This document shows positions 1 through 8,904 of a DNA stretch of 43,649 bases, piece after piece. Both the position numbers and the translations under genes were made by a program. Under the pieces are notes generated by a model. That model searched no databases and was not told where the DNA came from. It saw only the letters and a list, made by a program, of their open reading frames with translations. The first letter of the stretch is position 1, and each line of letters begins with the position of its first letter. Source of the stretch: Bacteroidales bacterium UBA5235 (GTDB lineage Bacteria; Bacteroidota; Bacteroidia; Bacteroidales; VadinHA17); assembly GCA_002409145.1 (NCBI GenBank), contig DHUL01000076.1, positions 65,989 through 109,637 on the forward strand. Reading direction: 5' to 3'.

Positions 1-254
1 CCCTTCACGTCCATGACAAGCGATGGGATACCCTTTAGCGACAACTGCTCAGAGATCACCTGCAGTGTCTTAGTCTTTCCTGTTCCCGTGGCACCGGCAA
101 TAAGGCCGTGACGGTTAAGTGTCTTCAGAGGGATCTTTATGTGCGCATCAGCTATTGCCTCGCCGTCAAGCATGGCACCGCCAAGGACAATAAAATCGCC
201 TTTGCATGTGTAACCGGCATTAATGGAACTAAGAAACTCATCTTTTTTGCTCAT
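1..254 (-). CDS. HerA/DUF853-like ATPase (YjgR type), N-terminal part only
   Basis: The gene is cut by the left edge of the window; 84 codons are visible, starting at the ATG at 254. The translation contains a Walker A loop GATGTGKT at about residues 54-61, preceded by the phrase LKTLNRHGLIAGA and followed by KTLQVISEQL. That arrangement is typical of the HerA-helicase C-terminal-like DUF853 family (E. coli YjgR), which are predicted P-loop ATPases of uncertain role, possibly DNA translocases. It is the last visible gene of a minus-strand run downstream of the TlpA-like gene, from which it is separated by a hairpin that could terminate upstream transcription. The family call rests on the N-terminus only; the Walker B and arginine-finger regions lie outside the window. 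Confidence 0.75.
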   Translation of the reverse strand, partial: MSKKDEFLSSINAGYTCKGDFIVLGGAMLDGEAIADAHIKIPLKTLNRHGLIAGATGTGKTKTLQVISEQLSLKGIPSLVMDVK

Positions 255-276
255 TGCCTTAGGTTTAAAGTATACA

Positions 277-308
277 AAAGCCGTTGAGACACCTTCCCCA
301 ACGGCTTT
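277..308 (-). terminator. hairpin downstream of the TlpA-like gene
   Basis: A perfect 10-bp inverted repeat, AAAGCCGTTG (277-286) and CAACGGCTTT (299-308), has a 12-nt loop. It lies 20 bases after the TlpA-like stop codon on the minus strand. Only a short T run (four) follows the stem in that direction, so termination may be weak or partial. Confidence 0.5.
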
Positions 309-327
309 CTAAATTAGCAAATATTTA

Positions 328-1434
328 TTACTTGGTATCCAGAATCTCTTTTACCTTCTCTGCGAGTGCGTCTCCGCGAAGGTTATGCCCCACGATTACG
401 CCGTTTGCGTCAATCAGGAAGTTGGCCGGAATAGCATTCACGGCATACTGCTTGGCAGGTGCGCAGTCCCAGTACTTCAGGTCTGAAACATGTGTCCAGG
501 TCAGGTTGTCATCCTGGATGGCCTTCAGCCAGTCTTCCCTGCTGCGGTCGAGTGATACGCCGAACACGTCAAATCCTTTCTTGTTGTACTCTTTCCATAC
601 CTTGACGACATTGGGGTTCTCCTGGCGGCAGGGTCCGCACCATGCTGCCCAGAAATCGAGCAGTAGCAGTTTGGTGTCACCGCCTATCCTGGAGCTGAGT
701 GAGATCGGATTGCCATCTGCATCATTAAGGGTGAAATCCGGAGCCTTCTGTCCCACGGCCACCGTCTTGAGCTGTACCAGCCTGTCTTTCAGCGCAATGA
801 CTGTCTGTACCTTGTTGAGGGTGGTATCAAATTTATTGAGTATGCTTTCCATCTCATCCACTTCAAGATAATAGGCCAGCTCGCCAAGAACCGCAGGTGC
901 AATGTATGAGGAGGGATTATTCGCTATGAATTCCTTCTTGATTTCGGTCTGCTTTATATCAAGGGCTTCAATCTCTTTTTCAAGGGAGGCAGCCAGCTCC
1001 TCATTTCCGTCCATTCTTGCCATGCGGTAGCTGTCATAGATCTTTGTCATCTCAGCATTGGAACCGTCGAGCAGTGCCTTGTACTCATCATATTCAGCCT
1101 GTGTGGCCGAGCCGCTTACAGAGCCCATATAGAGTGAATCAGCATGTCCGTTAATAGTAATTTCAGAATTCTCGATGTAGAAATTGAGACCACCCCTCTT
1201 ACCCCTGATGACCAGGTTGACCATCTGCGGGTAATCAACCACGCCTTCCATCTTAAAAGTGCCGTTTTCAATTGTAGCCGAGTCCAGAACCTGGTAACCG
1301 CCGGGGATTCTTTTCTGCAGAACTACTGTTTCATTTCCGGCACCGTCAATGGTACCTGTAAGAGTGAATTTGGGTTCTCTGGCGCAGGCTGCTGCAACAG
1401 CAACCACCAGCAGAAGGATAAATGTCTTTTTCAT
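328..1434 (-). CDS. DUF4369-TlpA thioredoxin-like lipoprotein
   Basis: This is a 368-residue predicted lipoprotein. It has a signal peptide with a lipobox ending at Cys17 (AVAAAC), so it is probably anchored facing the periplasm. Residues about 24-105 resemble the DUF4369 beta domain common in Bacteroidota. Residues about 228-368 form a TlpA/ResA-type thioredoxin fold with the redox motif WCGPC (Cys266 and Cys269) and the cis-Pro stretch AIPANFLID. Such proteins reduce or shuffle disulfides in exported proteins or cytochrome c precursors; the substrate cannot be read here. It follows meaB by 62 bases, and a TAnnTTTG element in that gap suggests its own promoter. A hairpin follows the stop. 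Many paralogues exist per genome, so no gene symbol is given. Confidence 0.85.
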   Translation of the reverse strand: MKKTFILLLVVAVAAACAREPKFTLTGTIDGAGNETVVLQKRIPGGYQVLDSATIENGTFKMEGVVDYPQMVNLVIRGKRGGLNFYIENSEITINGHADSLYMGSVSGSATQAEYDEYKALLDGSNAEMTKIYDSYRMARMDGNEELAASLEKEIEALDIKQTEIKKEFIANNPSSYIAPAVLGELAYYLEVDEMESILNKFDTTLNKVQTVIALKDRLVQLKTVAVGQKAPDFTLNDADGNPISLSSRIGGDTKLLLLDFWAAWCGPCRQENPNVVKVWKEYNKKGFDVFGVSLDRSREDWLKAIQDDNLTWTHVSDLKYWDCAPAKQYAVNAIPANFLIDANGVIVGHNLRGDALAEKVKEILDTK

Positions 1435-1477
1435 CTGTTGATTTTTAGTTGGTAAACGCTTTCTTCTTTCGAAGGTT

Positions 1478-1506
1478 CAAATATATAAATAATTGGCTAC
1501 TTGCAA
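1478..1506 (-). promoter_or_regulatory. candidate promoter of the TlpA-like gene
   Basis: On the minus strand TATATTTG (1478-1485) matches the Bacteroidota -7 consensus TAnnTTTG, with TTG (1504-1506) placed 18 nt upstream as the -33 element. The expected start near 1471 leaves a leader of about 37 nt before the ATG at 1434. The -33 element overlaps the end of meaB. Confidence 0.5.
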
Positions 1507-2597
1507 TTGTTGCCGAAATATTTGTCCAACAGCAATGCAGCAGGTTTATATGAGGTTAGCTCCCCTTCCCGAAGTTTTCTTTCCAGTTCCGGCAGCATGG
1601 CAGCCACACCGGGATTTGTATAGAATGATTGCTTAAGTGTATCAATTATTGTTTCGTGCATCCGTGTCACAGCCTGGTCCCTCCTTCTTTCCCAGAACCA
1701 TCCGTTGCTCTTCGTTACGCTGACATAATCACGTATGGCTTCCCATATATCAGAGATACCGGTTTTCATAAGTGAGGAACATGTCATAACCCTTGGAGCC
1801 CACTTTGATGGAGAAGGTGGAAAGAGGTGAAGTGCGTTCTTGTATTCCACTCTCGCCATCTCTGCTTTCTGAACATTGTTCCCGTCTGCCTTGGTGATGA
1901 CAATGGTGTCTGCCATCTCCATTATGCCACGCTTAATCCCCTGCAGTTCATCACCGGCTCCGGCAAGCATTAGCACCAGGAAGAAGTCGACCATCGAATG
2001 GGCAGCAGTCTCTGACTGCCCCACACCCACCGTCTCCACAAGGATAGTATCAAAACCGGCAGCTTCACATAGGATAATACTCTCGCGTGTCTTGCGTGCC
2101 ACGCCGCCCAATGTACCGGCTGAAGGCGACGGACGTATGAAAGCATCAGGGTCAGTGCTCAGCTCCTCCATCCGGGTCTTATCACCCATGATGCTTCCCC
2201 CGCTCTGCTGGCTGCTCGGATCAATGGCCAGAACGGCAAGACGCCTTCCGTAGAGACGCGTCAGCATTGTTCCGAACGTTTCTATAAATGTGCTTTTCCC
2301 GGCGCCTGGCACACCAGTGATGCCTATCCTGACTGATCGCGAACTGGCCGGGAGGCATCGCTCCACAACCTCCTGCGCAAGGTCATAATGATCCGTCAGA
2401 TTACTTTCAACAAGCGTTATGGCCTGGCTTAGAATAGTGCGGTCACCGCGAAGAATGCCGTCTACATAGTCATCAGCACTAAGTGTCTTCCGTCTGTTCT
2501 TCTTAAGGCGGTTAATCAGGTCCGGATTTATGCTCGGAGGCTGCGGCACTCCCTGCTTTACCGAGAGAGCCCCGGCTGATCTCCTTTCCCTGCTCAT
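1497..2597 (-). CDS. meaB: methylmalonyl-CoA mutase-associated GTPase MeaB (ArgK family)
   Basis: This 366-residue P-loop GTPase belongs to the G3E/MeaB family. The G1 loop GVPGAGKST is at residues 95-103, the switch phrase ETVGVGQSE follows VETILV-like beta strands, and the base-specificity motif appears as TKAD. MeaB proteins protect and reload the B12-dependent methylmalonyl-CoA mutase, acting as a chaperone for adenosylcobalamin delivery in the cytoplasm. The mutase genes (mutA/mutB), often adjacent, are not in this window. A carboxyltransferase and a biotin carrier that act on the same metabolites lie at 22-24 kb. The start is the ATG at 2597, 23 bases after the upstream DUF1573 stop, so the two are probably co-transcribed. 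The length is slightly above the usual 320-340 because of an N-terminal extension of about 35 residues. Confidence 0.93.
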   Translation of the reverse strand: MSRERRSAGALSVKQGVPQPPSINPDLINRLKKNRRKTLSADDYVDGILRGDRTILSQAITLVESNLTDHYDLAQEVVERCLPASSRSVRIGITGVPGAGKSTFIETFGTMLTRLYGRRLAVLAIDPSSQQSGGSIMGDKTRMEELSTDPDAFIRPSPSAGTLGGVARKTRESIILCEAAGFDTILVETVGVGQSETAAHSMVDFFLVLMLAGAGDELQGIKRGIMEMADTIVITKADGNNVQKAEMARVEYKNALHLFPPSPSKWAPRVMTCSSLMKTGISDIWEAIRDYVSVTKSNGWFWERRRDQAVTRMHETIIDTLKQSFYTNPGVAAMLPELERKLREGELTSYKPAALLLDKYFGNNCK

Positions 2598-2620
2598 TGC
2601 ACCTCTGCCCCCGGACTTCT

Positions 2621-3712
2621 CTATTTGCTCTTATCCTCTTCCACGAGAACCTCCCCCTTGATCATGAGCATCACCTCAGAGTTCTTCGGGTCATTTGTAT
2701 AAACAAAGATATTCTTGTAGATCTGTCCTTTGTAGCCGCCCGAATTGAACTTCGCCTTTATCGATCCCCTTGCCCCGGGTTTGATTACATTCTCGGTAGG
2801 CATCAGTGCTGTGCACCCACAGCCTGCCTTGACATGCCTGATTATAAGGTCACTCTTACCCTGGTTAGTAAAGATGTACTCAACATCAACCGATGAGTTC
2901 TGCCTGATTTTTCCAAAGTTAACGGTGTTAGAATCAAGCTTGAAAACCGGTGCATTGGCAAGCTGCTGGGCATTGAGCCCTGAGAAATCTTCCACAAGGT
3001 TGGCAGAAACATACAGGTATATGTTCGGCTGAGGCTGGCCGTTTACCTTAAGCCTGACCAGGTCATTCACATTACCCCACGCACTGCTGTTTAGCTTTGC
3101 GTCATAGGTGCCCTCGATAATCCCTTTTTCTCCCGGCTTCAGTGTTGCCGGAGAGACCTTCAGCTGAAGATGAGCGGGAACTCCTTCAAACTCAATGGTT
3201 GCAGGCTCCTTTGAAGTATTGATCACGGGCATCACCCTGATCTTCTTCTCCGACTTGGTGGTTGTGGTGAACGCCAGATGGTTCGACTGGAACCTCACCG
3301 GACCAACGGCAAAAGTATAAAGCTCCTCAACAGTCTTCTCCCTGGGCGCCACATTCCCCTCTATCACAAGCACAGTAACGGCCGGCTTTGCATTCGAATA
3401 TACCGTTACACTCTTGGCGAAACGGCTGTTGTAACCCCTCGGGTCGAATACGGCCTTGACAAAACCCTTCCCTCCGGGAGGAACAGGTGATTTGGTATAG
3501 TCAGCTGCCGTACAGCCGCATGACGACTGAACACGGGTAAGCACAAGCACTGAGTCACCGGTATTGGTGAAATTGAAAACAGCTTCCTGCTTCCCCGCTT
3601 CCTCCTTAATGGTTCCGTAATCATGACGTGTGTTTGCAAAATTGAGCTTCGGTTGAGCCATCATCCCTCCACATGCAAGGATTAAAATCAGAAATAAAAT
3701 ACTCCGTTTCAT
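2621..3712 (-). CDS. DUF1573 repeat protein, exported
   Basis: This 363-residue protein starts with a signal peptide (hydrophobic run ILFLILILACGGMMA, then QPKL). It carries two copies of the DUF1573 immunoglobulin-like module, at about residues 25-125 and 255-355. Each has the family's hallmark cysteine turn: SSCGCTA in the first and AGCGCTA in the second, preceded by FxFTNTGxSxLxL and YIFTNQGKSDLII. A middle region (130-250) is another beta-rich segment without the Cys motif. DUF1573 proteins are common in Bacteroidota, where they are exported or periplasmic; their biochemical role is not established. It is the first gene of the run DUF1573-meaB. No TAnnTTTG match was found in the 219-base gap upstream on this strand. 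Confidence 0.85.
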   Translation of the reverse strand: MKRSILFLILILACGGMMAQPKLNFANTRHDYGTIKEEAGKQEAVFNFTNTGDSVLVLTRVQSSCGCTAADYTKSPVPPGGKGFVKAVFDPRGYNSRFAKSVTVYSNAKPAVTVLVIEGNVAPREKTVEELYTFAVGPVRFQSNHLAFTTTTKSEKKIRVMPVINTSKEPATIEFEGVPAHLQLKVSPATLKPGEKGIIEGTYDAKLNSSAWGNVNDLVRLKVNGQPQPNIYLYVSANLVEDFSGLNAQQLANAPVFKLDSNTVNFGKIRQNSSVDVEYIFTNQGKSDLIIRHVKAGCGCTALMPTENVIKPGARGSIKAKFNSGGYKGQIYKNIFVYTNDPKNSEVMLMIKGEVLVEEDKSK

Positions 3713-3834
3713 ATATGCTTATGTTTATTAACCGTTCTCTGGCAGATTCCTCATTGATTCACTACACTTAACAAAGATCAGGCCAGAAGGGTTGCACCAT
3801 AATAACCACCAAAATTAACAAAAAAGTATGAGCC

Positions 3835-3867
3835 GTTGTTTTTTTATTTGTTTATCGATTAGTTTTG
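3835..3867 (+). promoter_or_regulatory. candidate promoter for the propeller/barrel gene
   Basis: TAGTTTTG (3860-3867) fits TAnnTTTG, and TTG at 3836-3838 lies 21 nt upstream, within the 17-23 nt spacing reported for Bacteroidota promoters. The predicted start near 3873 gives a leader of about 60 nt before the ATG at 3932. Confidence 0.55.
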
Positions 3868-3931
3868 TCACACGGAGGCACCCGTTTGGAACAGATTTTG
3901 CTCCTGATGCGGAAGCTTTCCACCATTTCTT

Positions 3932-6900
3932 ATGATACGAAAAGGACTCTTTATACCGTTCCTGGCACTCTTCTTTCTCCTGACTGTGGCACCGGCTTCA
4001 GGCCAGTTCTATAACGGTATGCAGATGACCTTCGGTAAGAACAGGGTTCAGTACAAGGACTTCTACTGGACCTACTTCAGATTCGATGAGATTGACTGTT
4101 ATTACAACGAGTTCGGCAGAGAGGTGGCGGAATACGCCTGCAGAGTGGCTTACGAGAAACTGAATGAGATAGAGGATTATTTCGATTATACCATTGACAA
4201 GCGTCCCATACTCATCATCTACAACAAGAAGAACGACTTCAGACAGAGCAACATAGGCCTGATCTCCGCCGAGGATGACTATAATGTCGGCGGCTACAGC
4301 AGGGTTATAAAGAACAAGGTAATGCTCTGGTTCAATGGTGACCATGAGGCGTTCAGCAAGCTTATTGCCTCAGCTATCGCTGAAGTGGTGGTTTATGAGA
4401 TGCTCTATAACGCTGACCTCCGCGACCGGACAACCAGCGGAAATCAGATACAGATCCCTGACTGGTATATAAAAGGGCTCATAAACTACGTCGCCTGGGG
4501 ATGGGACAGCGAGACCGACAACCGTGTCAGGGACGGATTCACGAACAACCGCTACAAAAACCTTGACAACCTTGAATACGAGGAGGCCATCTATGCGGGT
4601 CATTCATTCTGGAAATACATCGGTGACACCTACGGCGACGCAATTATCCCCAATATCATCTACCTCTCAAAGGTCTACCGGAACATCGAGGACGGGTTCC
4701 TCTATGGCCTTGGGAAGAGCATCAAGGACACCTACCGGGACTGGAGGAACTATTACAGCGCTTATTATGAGATAAAGCCTGGTGAGAACTACCAGGTTCC
4801 ACGGGAAGTGAAAAAGGCAAAACCATATGAACGGTTCACCGATGTAAGGGTGAGTCCCGACGGCCGCTATGTTGCCTGGGTCTCCAATGACTGGGGCAGG
4901 AGAAGGATATGGCTCTATGACGCATCCACAGGCAGGAGTAGAAAGATCTTTACTGCCGAGCCGAAGTTCGAACAGTCTGTCGACCATACCTACCCGGTTC
5001 TTACATGGCACCCCGGGGGCCAGATACTGACATTCGCCAACGAGGAGAAGGGAGGCGTGCAGCTTTACTTTTACCGGACAGCCGAGAAAAAATTCGAACA
5101 GCGAACAATGCCTTTCTTTGAAAAGGTGCTTTCACTCTCTTACTCCCCTGACGGATCAAGGCTCCTGGCATCGGCAGTGATCAACGGCATGACCGATATC
5201 TATGTGCATACCATAATCAGCGGCACCAACGAGCGGATCACCTTCGACGTGGCCGATGACCTGAACCCGTTGTTTGTAAAGGGCAGCGACGAGATAATTA
5301 TCTTCTCCTCCAACAGACTCACAGACACCCTCACCAACAGGGGTGACCCGCAGGAGAGAACAGGGCTGACATATAACCTCTTTACTTATAACCTGGGAGC
5401 TGCTGACGGCAAACTGACCCGGCTCGGAGAGGATTCAATGCAGGACCTGATGAGACCTGTTCTGCCGACACCCTCATCAACCGGCTTCATCGGGAACGGA
5501 AACGGGATAATGAACCACTACACCGGAAACATTGACAGCACCATTGCTTTCATTGACACGGCACTTCATTATACCTACTTCATCACCCCCCGCCAGACTA
5601 CCGATTTCCCGAGAAATCTGGAAGCCTTTGACAGAAACGGTGGACAGGATGCCGGAGTCATCTTCAACCAGGGCCGGTACAGGATCTTTACCGGGCCCTC
5701 TTCAGCCACCCCGGTTGCTGACACGGCTGATATTAAAACAACCACATGGCGCCTCGAGGAGATAGCAATGCTCAGGGCTGCCGACAGCATCAACCGCATC
5801 AGGGATTGGCTTCTCGCCGAAAGAGCACGGATGAATGACACCCTTAAGAAACCTCTTTACGAATACTATACCCCTGCCAATGAGCCTATCGACTTCCGGA
5901 ACTATGTCTTCGAAAAGGAAAAGGAGAACTTTTATGAACTGCAGTGGCGGAAAGATTACATGGATATCAACCTTGACACATCAAGGCTGAAAATGCCCGA
6001 TGCACTTCTCTACCGCCCGGCATTCTACAATAACTATACAGCAACCCAGGTCGACTTCAACTTCCTGAATAACACCTACCAGGCATATAACGGCGGGGCA
6101 CCTTACTTCAACCCGGGGCTTAATATGCTCTTTAAAATAGGAACCCTTGACCTCTTCGAGGATTACCGCATAACCGGAGGATTCAGGTTCTCAGGCAACT
6201 TCGACAGCAATGAGTACCTGGTCAGCCTCGAAGCACTGAGAGGACTGTTTGACAAGCAGGTCATCTTCCATAAACAGTCTTTTGACAGTTACAATGACAC
6301 CAGTTACTACAAGATAAAGAGCTACACCACTTATTTGTCACTCAGGAAGCCGCTGAGCGCTGTCCTGGCCCTGAAGGGGACATTCACATACCGTTATGAC
6401 AGCTATGTGGTGCAGTCAACTGACCAGGCCAGCCTGATTGCCCCTTCTTTCAACCGCCACTGGGCCGGGCTGAAGGGCGAGGTCATATATGACAATACGC
6501 GCAAGCGGACCATTAATATTTATTACGGCACCAGGTTCAAGATCTTCGGTGAATATTACCGGGAGCTGACCGAAAGGAAGAGCGATATGTTCGTACTGGG
6601 AGCTGACATCAGGCATTACCAGAAGATCCACCGTGACCTTATCTGGGCAAACCGGTTCGCTGCCAGTACCTCGTTCGGTCCCTCGAGGCTGATCTATTAC
6701 ATGGGAGGAGTCGACAACTGGATGAAACTACCGTTCGGCAATGTGCCACAGTTTGACCAGACCGTGCCTGTCAATCCCAATGTAAGGTATGGTTTCCAGG
6801 CCCTTGCCACGAATATGAGAGGCTTTACCCAGAATATCCGTAACGGGAGCAACTTCGCATTGATAAACAGCGAGATCCGCTGGCCCTTCGTGAGGTATTT

Positions 6901-7207
6901 CGCCGGGCACCCTCTGAGGTCTAACCTCCTGAACAGCATACAGCTCGTTGGCTTCTATGACATCGGTATGGCGTGGTCAGGATGGGATCCCTGGGGCAAT
7001 GAAAATTACTGGAATGACAAGGTCTACCGAAACGGCCCTGTAGTGGTGACAATTGATGCCATGCGCGAACCTTTGGTCATGGGCTTCGGCGGGGGGGCCA
7101 GGGCGCAATTGTTCGGCTACTTCATAAGAGCAGACCTTGCCTGGGGCGTTGACAACGGTTACATCCTTCCAAAGATTTTCTATCTTTCATTCAGTCTTGA
7201 CTTCTGA
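3932..7207 (+). CDS. outer-membrane protein: degenerate gluzincin + TolB-like propeller + beta-barrel
   Basis: This is a 1091-residue exported protein with a signal peptide (residues 1-24, ending ASGQ). Residues about 45-280 resemble a peptidase-MA/gluzincin domain. Where HExxH would be expected there is SAIAEVVVYEML (about 147-158), and the usual E of the downstream EGLxEY motif is Lys181 in PDWYIKGLINY, so the domain looks catalytically dead. Residues about 295-560 contain PD40/TolB-type beta-propeller blades (VSPDGRYVAWVSNDWG, YSPDGSRLLASA). Residues about 690-1091 are rich in alternating aromatic strands and end in LSFSLDF, as expected for an outer-membrane barrel with a terminal Phe. I infer an outer-membrane barrel with a large periplasmic or surface domain. 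The exact function is unknown; similar proteins are often annotated as TolB or surface antigens. Confidence 0.8.
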   Translation: MIRKGLFIPFLALFFLLTVAPASGQFYNGMQMTFGKNRVQYKDFYWTYFRFDEIDCYYNEFGREVAEYACRVAYEKLNEIEDYFDYTIDKRPILIIYNKKNDFRQSNIGLISAEDDYNVGGYSRVIKNKVMLWFNGDHEAFSKLIASAIAEVVVYEMLYNADLRDRTTSGNQIQIPDWYIKGLINYVAWGWDSETDNRVRDGFTNNRYKNLDNLEYEEAIYAGHSFWKYIGDTYGDAIIPNIIYLSKVYRNIEDGFLYGLGKSIKDTYRDWRNYYSAYYEIKPGENYQVPREVKKAKPYERFTDVRVSPDGRYVAWVSNDWGRRRIWLYDASTGRSRKIFTAEPKFEQSVDHTYPVLTWHPGGQILTFANEEKGGVQLYFYRTAEKKFEQRTMPFFEKVLSLSYSPDGSRLLASAVINGMTDIYVHTIISGTNERITFDVADDLNPLFVKGSDEIIIFSSNRLTDTLTNRGDPQERTGLTYNLFTYNLGAADGKLTRLGEDSMQDLMRPVLPTPSSTGFIGNGNGIMNHYTGNIDSTIAFIDTALHYTYFITPRQTTDFPRNLEAFDRNGGQDAGVIFNQGRYRIFTGPSSATPVADTADIKTTTWRLEEIAMLRAADSINRIRDWLLAERARMNDTLKKPLYEYYTPANEPIDFRNYVFEKEKENFYELQWRKDYMDINLDTSRLKMPDALLYRPAFYNNYTATQVDFNFLNNTYQAYNGGAPYFNPGLNMLFKIGTLDLFEDYRITGGFRFSGNFDSNEYLVSLEALRGLFDKQVIFHKQSFDSYNDTSYYKIKSYTTYLSLRKPLSAVLALKGTFTYRYDSYVVQSTDQASLIAPSFNRHWAGLKGEVIYDNTRKRTINIYYGTRFKIFGEYYRELTERKSDMFVLGADIRHYQKIHRDLIWANRFAASTSFGPSRLIYYMGGVDNWMKLPFGNVPQFDQTVPVNPNVRYGFQALATNMRGFTQNIRNGSNFALINSEIRWPFVRYFAGHPLRSNLLNSIQLVGFYDIGMAWSGWDPWGNENYWNDKVYRNGPVVVTIDAMREPLVMGFGGGARAQLFGYFIRADLAWGVDNGYILPKIFYLSFSLDF

Positions 7208-7212
7208 TAGTA

Positions 7213-7391
7213 CACCCTTGTGGCAGAACCTGTTGTAACGGCGGAAGCTGCTGTGGTTCCCGGGCAGGTGCAACGATGTATAAATGCCATTACTTCCATT
7301 ACAATATAACCACCTGCGCAACCGGTCCGGACTCCTGCTCTGAACATTCACTTATGTTGGCACCCTATTTGAGATACTCCCTGCAAGGGTG
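7213..7391. other. nested inverted repeats in the longest non-coding gap
   Basis: The 263 bases between the barrel gene and the ferredoxin gene hold no convincing gene. CACCCTTG (7213-7220) is mirrored by CAAGGGTG (7384-7391), extended by CAG/CTG on the inner side with a 3-nt offset. Inside it, GCAGGTG (7264-7270) is mirrored by CACCTGC (7311-7317), with GGTT (7255-7258) and AACC (7320-7323) outside that pair. This could be a structured leader or small RNA, or an eroded repeat element. I cannot fold it quantitatively. Confidence 0.35.
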
Positions 7392-7470
7392 AATTTTATT
7401 TCTGTGTTTCGTTAGGAAAGAAAGAAAATTAGAGATAATTTTACGCCCGTAATCTTTAAAAAACAGTATA

Positions 7471-7638
7471 ATGGCTTACAAAATTTCAGATGATTGCACA
7501 GCTTGCGGAACCTGTATAGATGAATGTCCGGTTGAGGCTATATCTGAGGGTGACATCTACAAGATTGACCCGGATATATGTACCGATTGTGGTGCCTGCG
7601 CCGACGTGTGCCCAACAGAGGCTATTCATCCGGCATAA
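7471..7638 (+). CDS. 2[4Fe-4S] ferredoxin
   Basis: This is a 55-residue bacterial ferredoxin with the classic duplicated cluster motif. The first is CTACGTCIDECP (CxxCxxCxxxCP) at about residues 9-20, the second is CTDCGACADVCP at about 37-48. Each half supplies three cysteines to one cluster and the fourth to the other. It is a small cytoplasmic electron carrier, used in anaerobes by pyruvate:ferredoxin oxidoreductase, hydrogenases and radical enzymes. The length matches clostridial-type ferredoxins. It starts at the ATG at 7471, just after an AT-rich stretch, and is followed 23 bases later by a strong rho-independent terminator, so it appears to be a monocistronic or 3'-terminal transcript. 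Confidence 0.95.
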   Translation: MAYKISDDCTACGTCIDECPVEAISEGDIYKIDPDICTDCGACADVCPTEAIHPA

Positions 7639-7661
7639 CCGCATTCCCATTTAAGGAAATG

Positions 7662-7695
7662 GAAGCCACCTGCAAAGGTGGCTTCTTTATTTTTT
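7662..7695 (+). terminator. rho-independent terminator after the ferredoxin gene
   Basis: A perfect 9-bp stem, GAAGCCACC (7662-7670) and GGTGGCTTC (7677-7685), has a 6-nt loop and is followed by TTTATTTTTT. This is the clearest terminator in the window. Confidence 0.9.
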
Positions 7696-7799
7696 GCCTT
7701 TGCCAGTCTCCAGAGCCAAAGACCTGATACAGTTCATTAAGGAAGAAAAGAGATGTTATAATTCCTTACGGAACACTCATATACTTATTCCATATAAAC

Positions 7800-8828
7800 C
7801 TATTTCGGATTATACTTCGCCCCTGCCAGTATGGTCTGGCAGTCAGTCATGGCCATCAACTCCTCCATGGTTACATCAGGATTATTGTTCATGTATCTCT
7901 CAATGATCCTGAAACCTGTCCAAACCACTGCCCTGCCCGGCGAATCCTCCGTAAAATAACTGGTGAACGGAGCTTCACCGGTGAACTTGCGGATCATGAA
8001 GCTGTCAGTTGAAAAAAGCAGGTCTTTGCTAACAAGATACTCCCAGATCATCCCTTCACTCTCATTACAGAAATCCATCTGCCTGCCCGTAAACCCGAAT
8101 AGCACCGTGTCAGCAAGCGCAGGAATCATCCGCCTGGTGAAATAAACCAGCTTTGCCTCATGAAGCATGGAGTTAAGAAGGGTCTTCGTCCCGTACCCTG
8201 CAGAGTTGTAATCCCACTCCGTCGCAGCCCACGCATACATGCAGTCGGAGGTAGTGTAGTCAGGCGTCATTTTCCGGGCCTGGTAATTATAAATGCCTAT
8301 TGACGGATAGTAAGCCGAGTTGGCTCCCAGATACCGGTCAAGGCTTACCATCAGCAGAGAGTCGTCAACGATGATACTGTTGTTGAATACCGAGATACAC
8401 GTAATGACCTGGGGCACAACCCTGTCAGGAAAATAGTGCCTGTAATGTCTGAACGCGTTCTCAAGCTCATTCTGCAGCCGTTCCGAGTCAGGCCATACCT
8501 TCTTCACCGTATCCCACAAATCGAGGTTACGCAGGTCGGTGGCAAATTGAACAAAAGCTGAATTCCACCGCTCGTCTGACGGATCGCCAAGCCCGATGAC
8601 AGTGCTATAGGTATCAAGCGCACTCCCGTATTCCAGCCTGAGCGAATCAGCCCTGGCTGCCATTTCGTTCGGCGGAGTATCGAAAATCTCACTCCCGAGG
8701 TCCCTTATCCGAAGATCAAGCTCTATCCCTGACACGTTAACCCTGTAGGGATCACGGCGGCATGATACTGAAAACAGGGTCAGCAGCACCAGGGCCATGG
8801 CAGTGATTATTCTGGCAGTATGGGTCAT
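7800..8828 (-). CDS. gldB: GldB-like gliding motility/T9SS lipoprotein
   Basis: This is a 342-residue predicted lipoprotein. The signal peptide ends in the lipobox FSVSC (Cys23 from the chosen start). I chose the ATG at 8828 rather than an upstream in-frame ATG at 8858 because it puts a short charged n-region directly before the hydrophobic core. GldB-family features include the early phrase DLGSEIFDTP, the central Y(L)GANSAYYP region, SMLHEAKLVYFTRRMIP, and the C-terminal PGRAVVWTGFRIIERYMNNNPDVTMEELM. GldB is a lipoprotein required for gliding and type IX secretion in flavobacteria and also occurs in non-gliding members. The gene diverges from the barrel gene and nadE; gldB and nadE are neighbours in many Bacteroidota, which supports the call. 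No gldC is visible. Confidence 0.78.
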   Translation of the reverse strand: MTHTARIITAMALVLLTLFSVSCRRDPYRVNVSGIELDLRIRDLGSEIFDTPPNEMAARADSLRLEYGSALDTYSTVIGLGDPSDERWNSAFVQFATDLRNLDLWDTVKKVWPDSERLQNELENAFRHYRHYFPDRVVPQVITCISVFNNSIIVDDSLLMVSLDRYLGANSAYYPSIGIYNYQARKMTPDYTTSDCMYAWAATEWDYNSAGYGTKTLLNSMLHEAKLVYFTRRMIPALADTVLFGFTGRQMDFCNESEGMIWEYLVSKDLLFSTDSFMIRKFTGEAPFTSYFTEDSPGRAVVWTGFRIIERYMNNNPDVTMEELMAMTDCQTILAGAKYNPK

Positions 8829-8904
8829 ACAGTCTGTAATGTGTTGTTGGCAGTACAAAATAAGGACATTTATTTATAATTTTAGCCCGGCTAAGACTGA
8901 GAAG

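Noticed and set aside
7276..7392. Short open frame of 38 codons beginning MYKCHYFHYN
   Set aside because: No family resemblance, no upstream promoter or ribosome site, and it lies within the inverted-repeat region.
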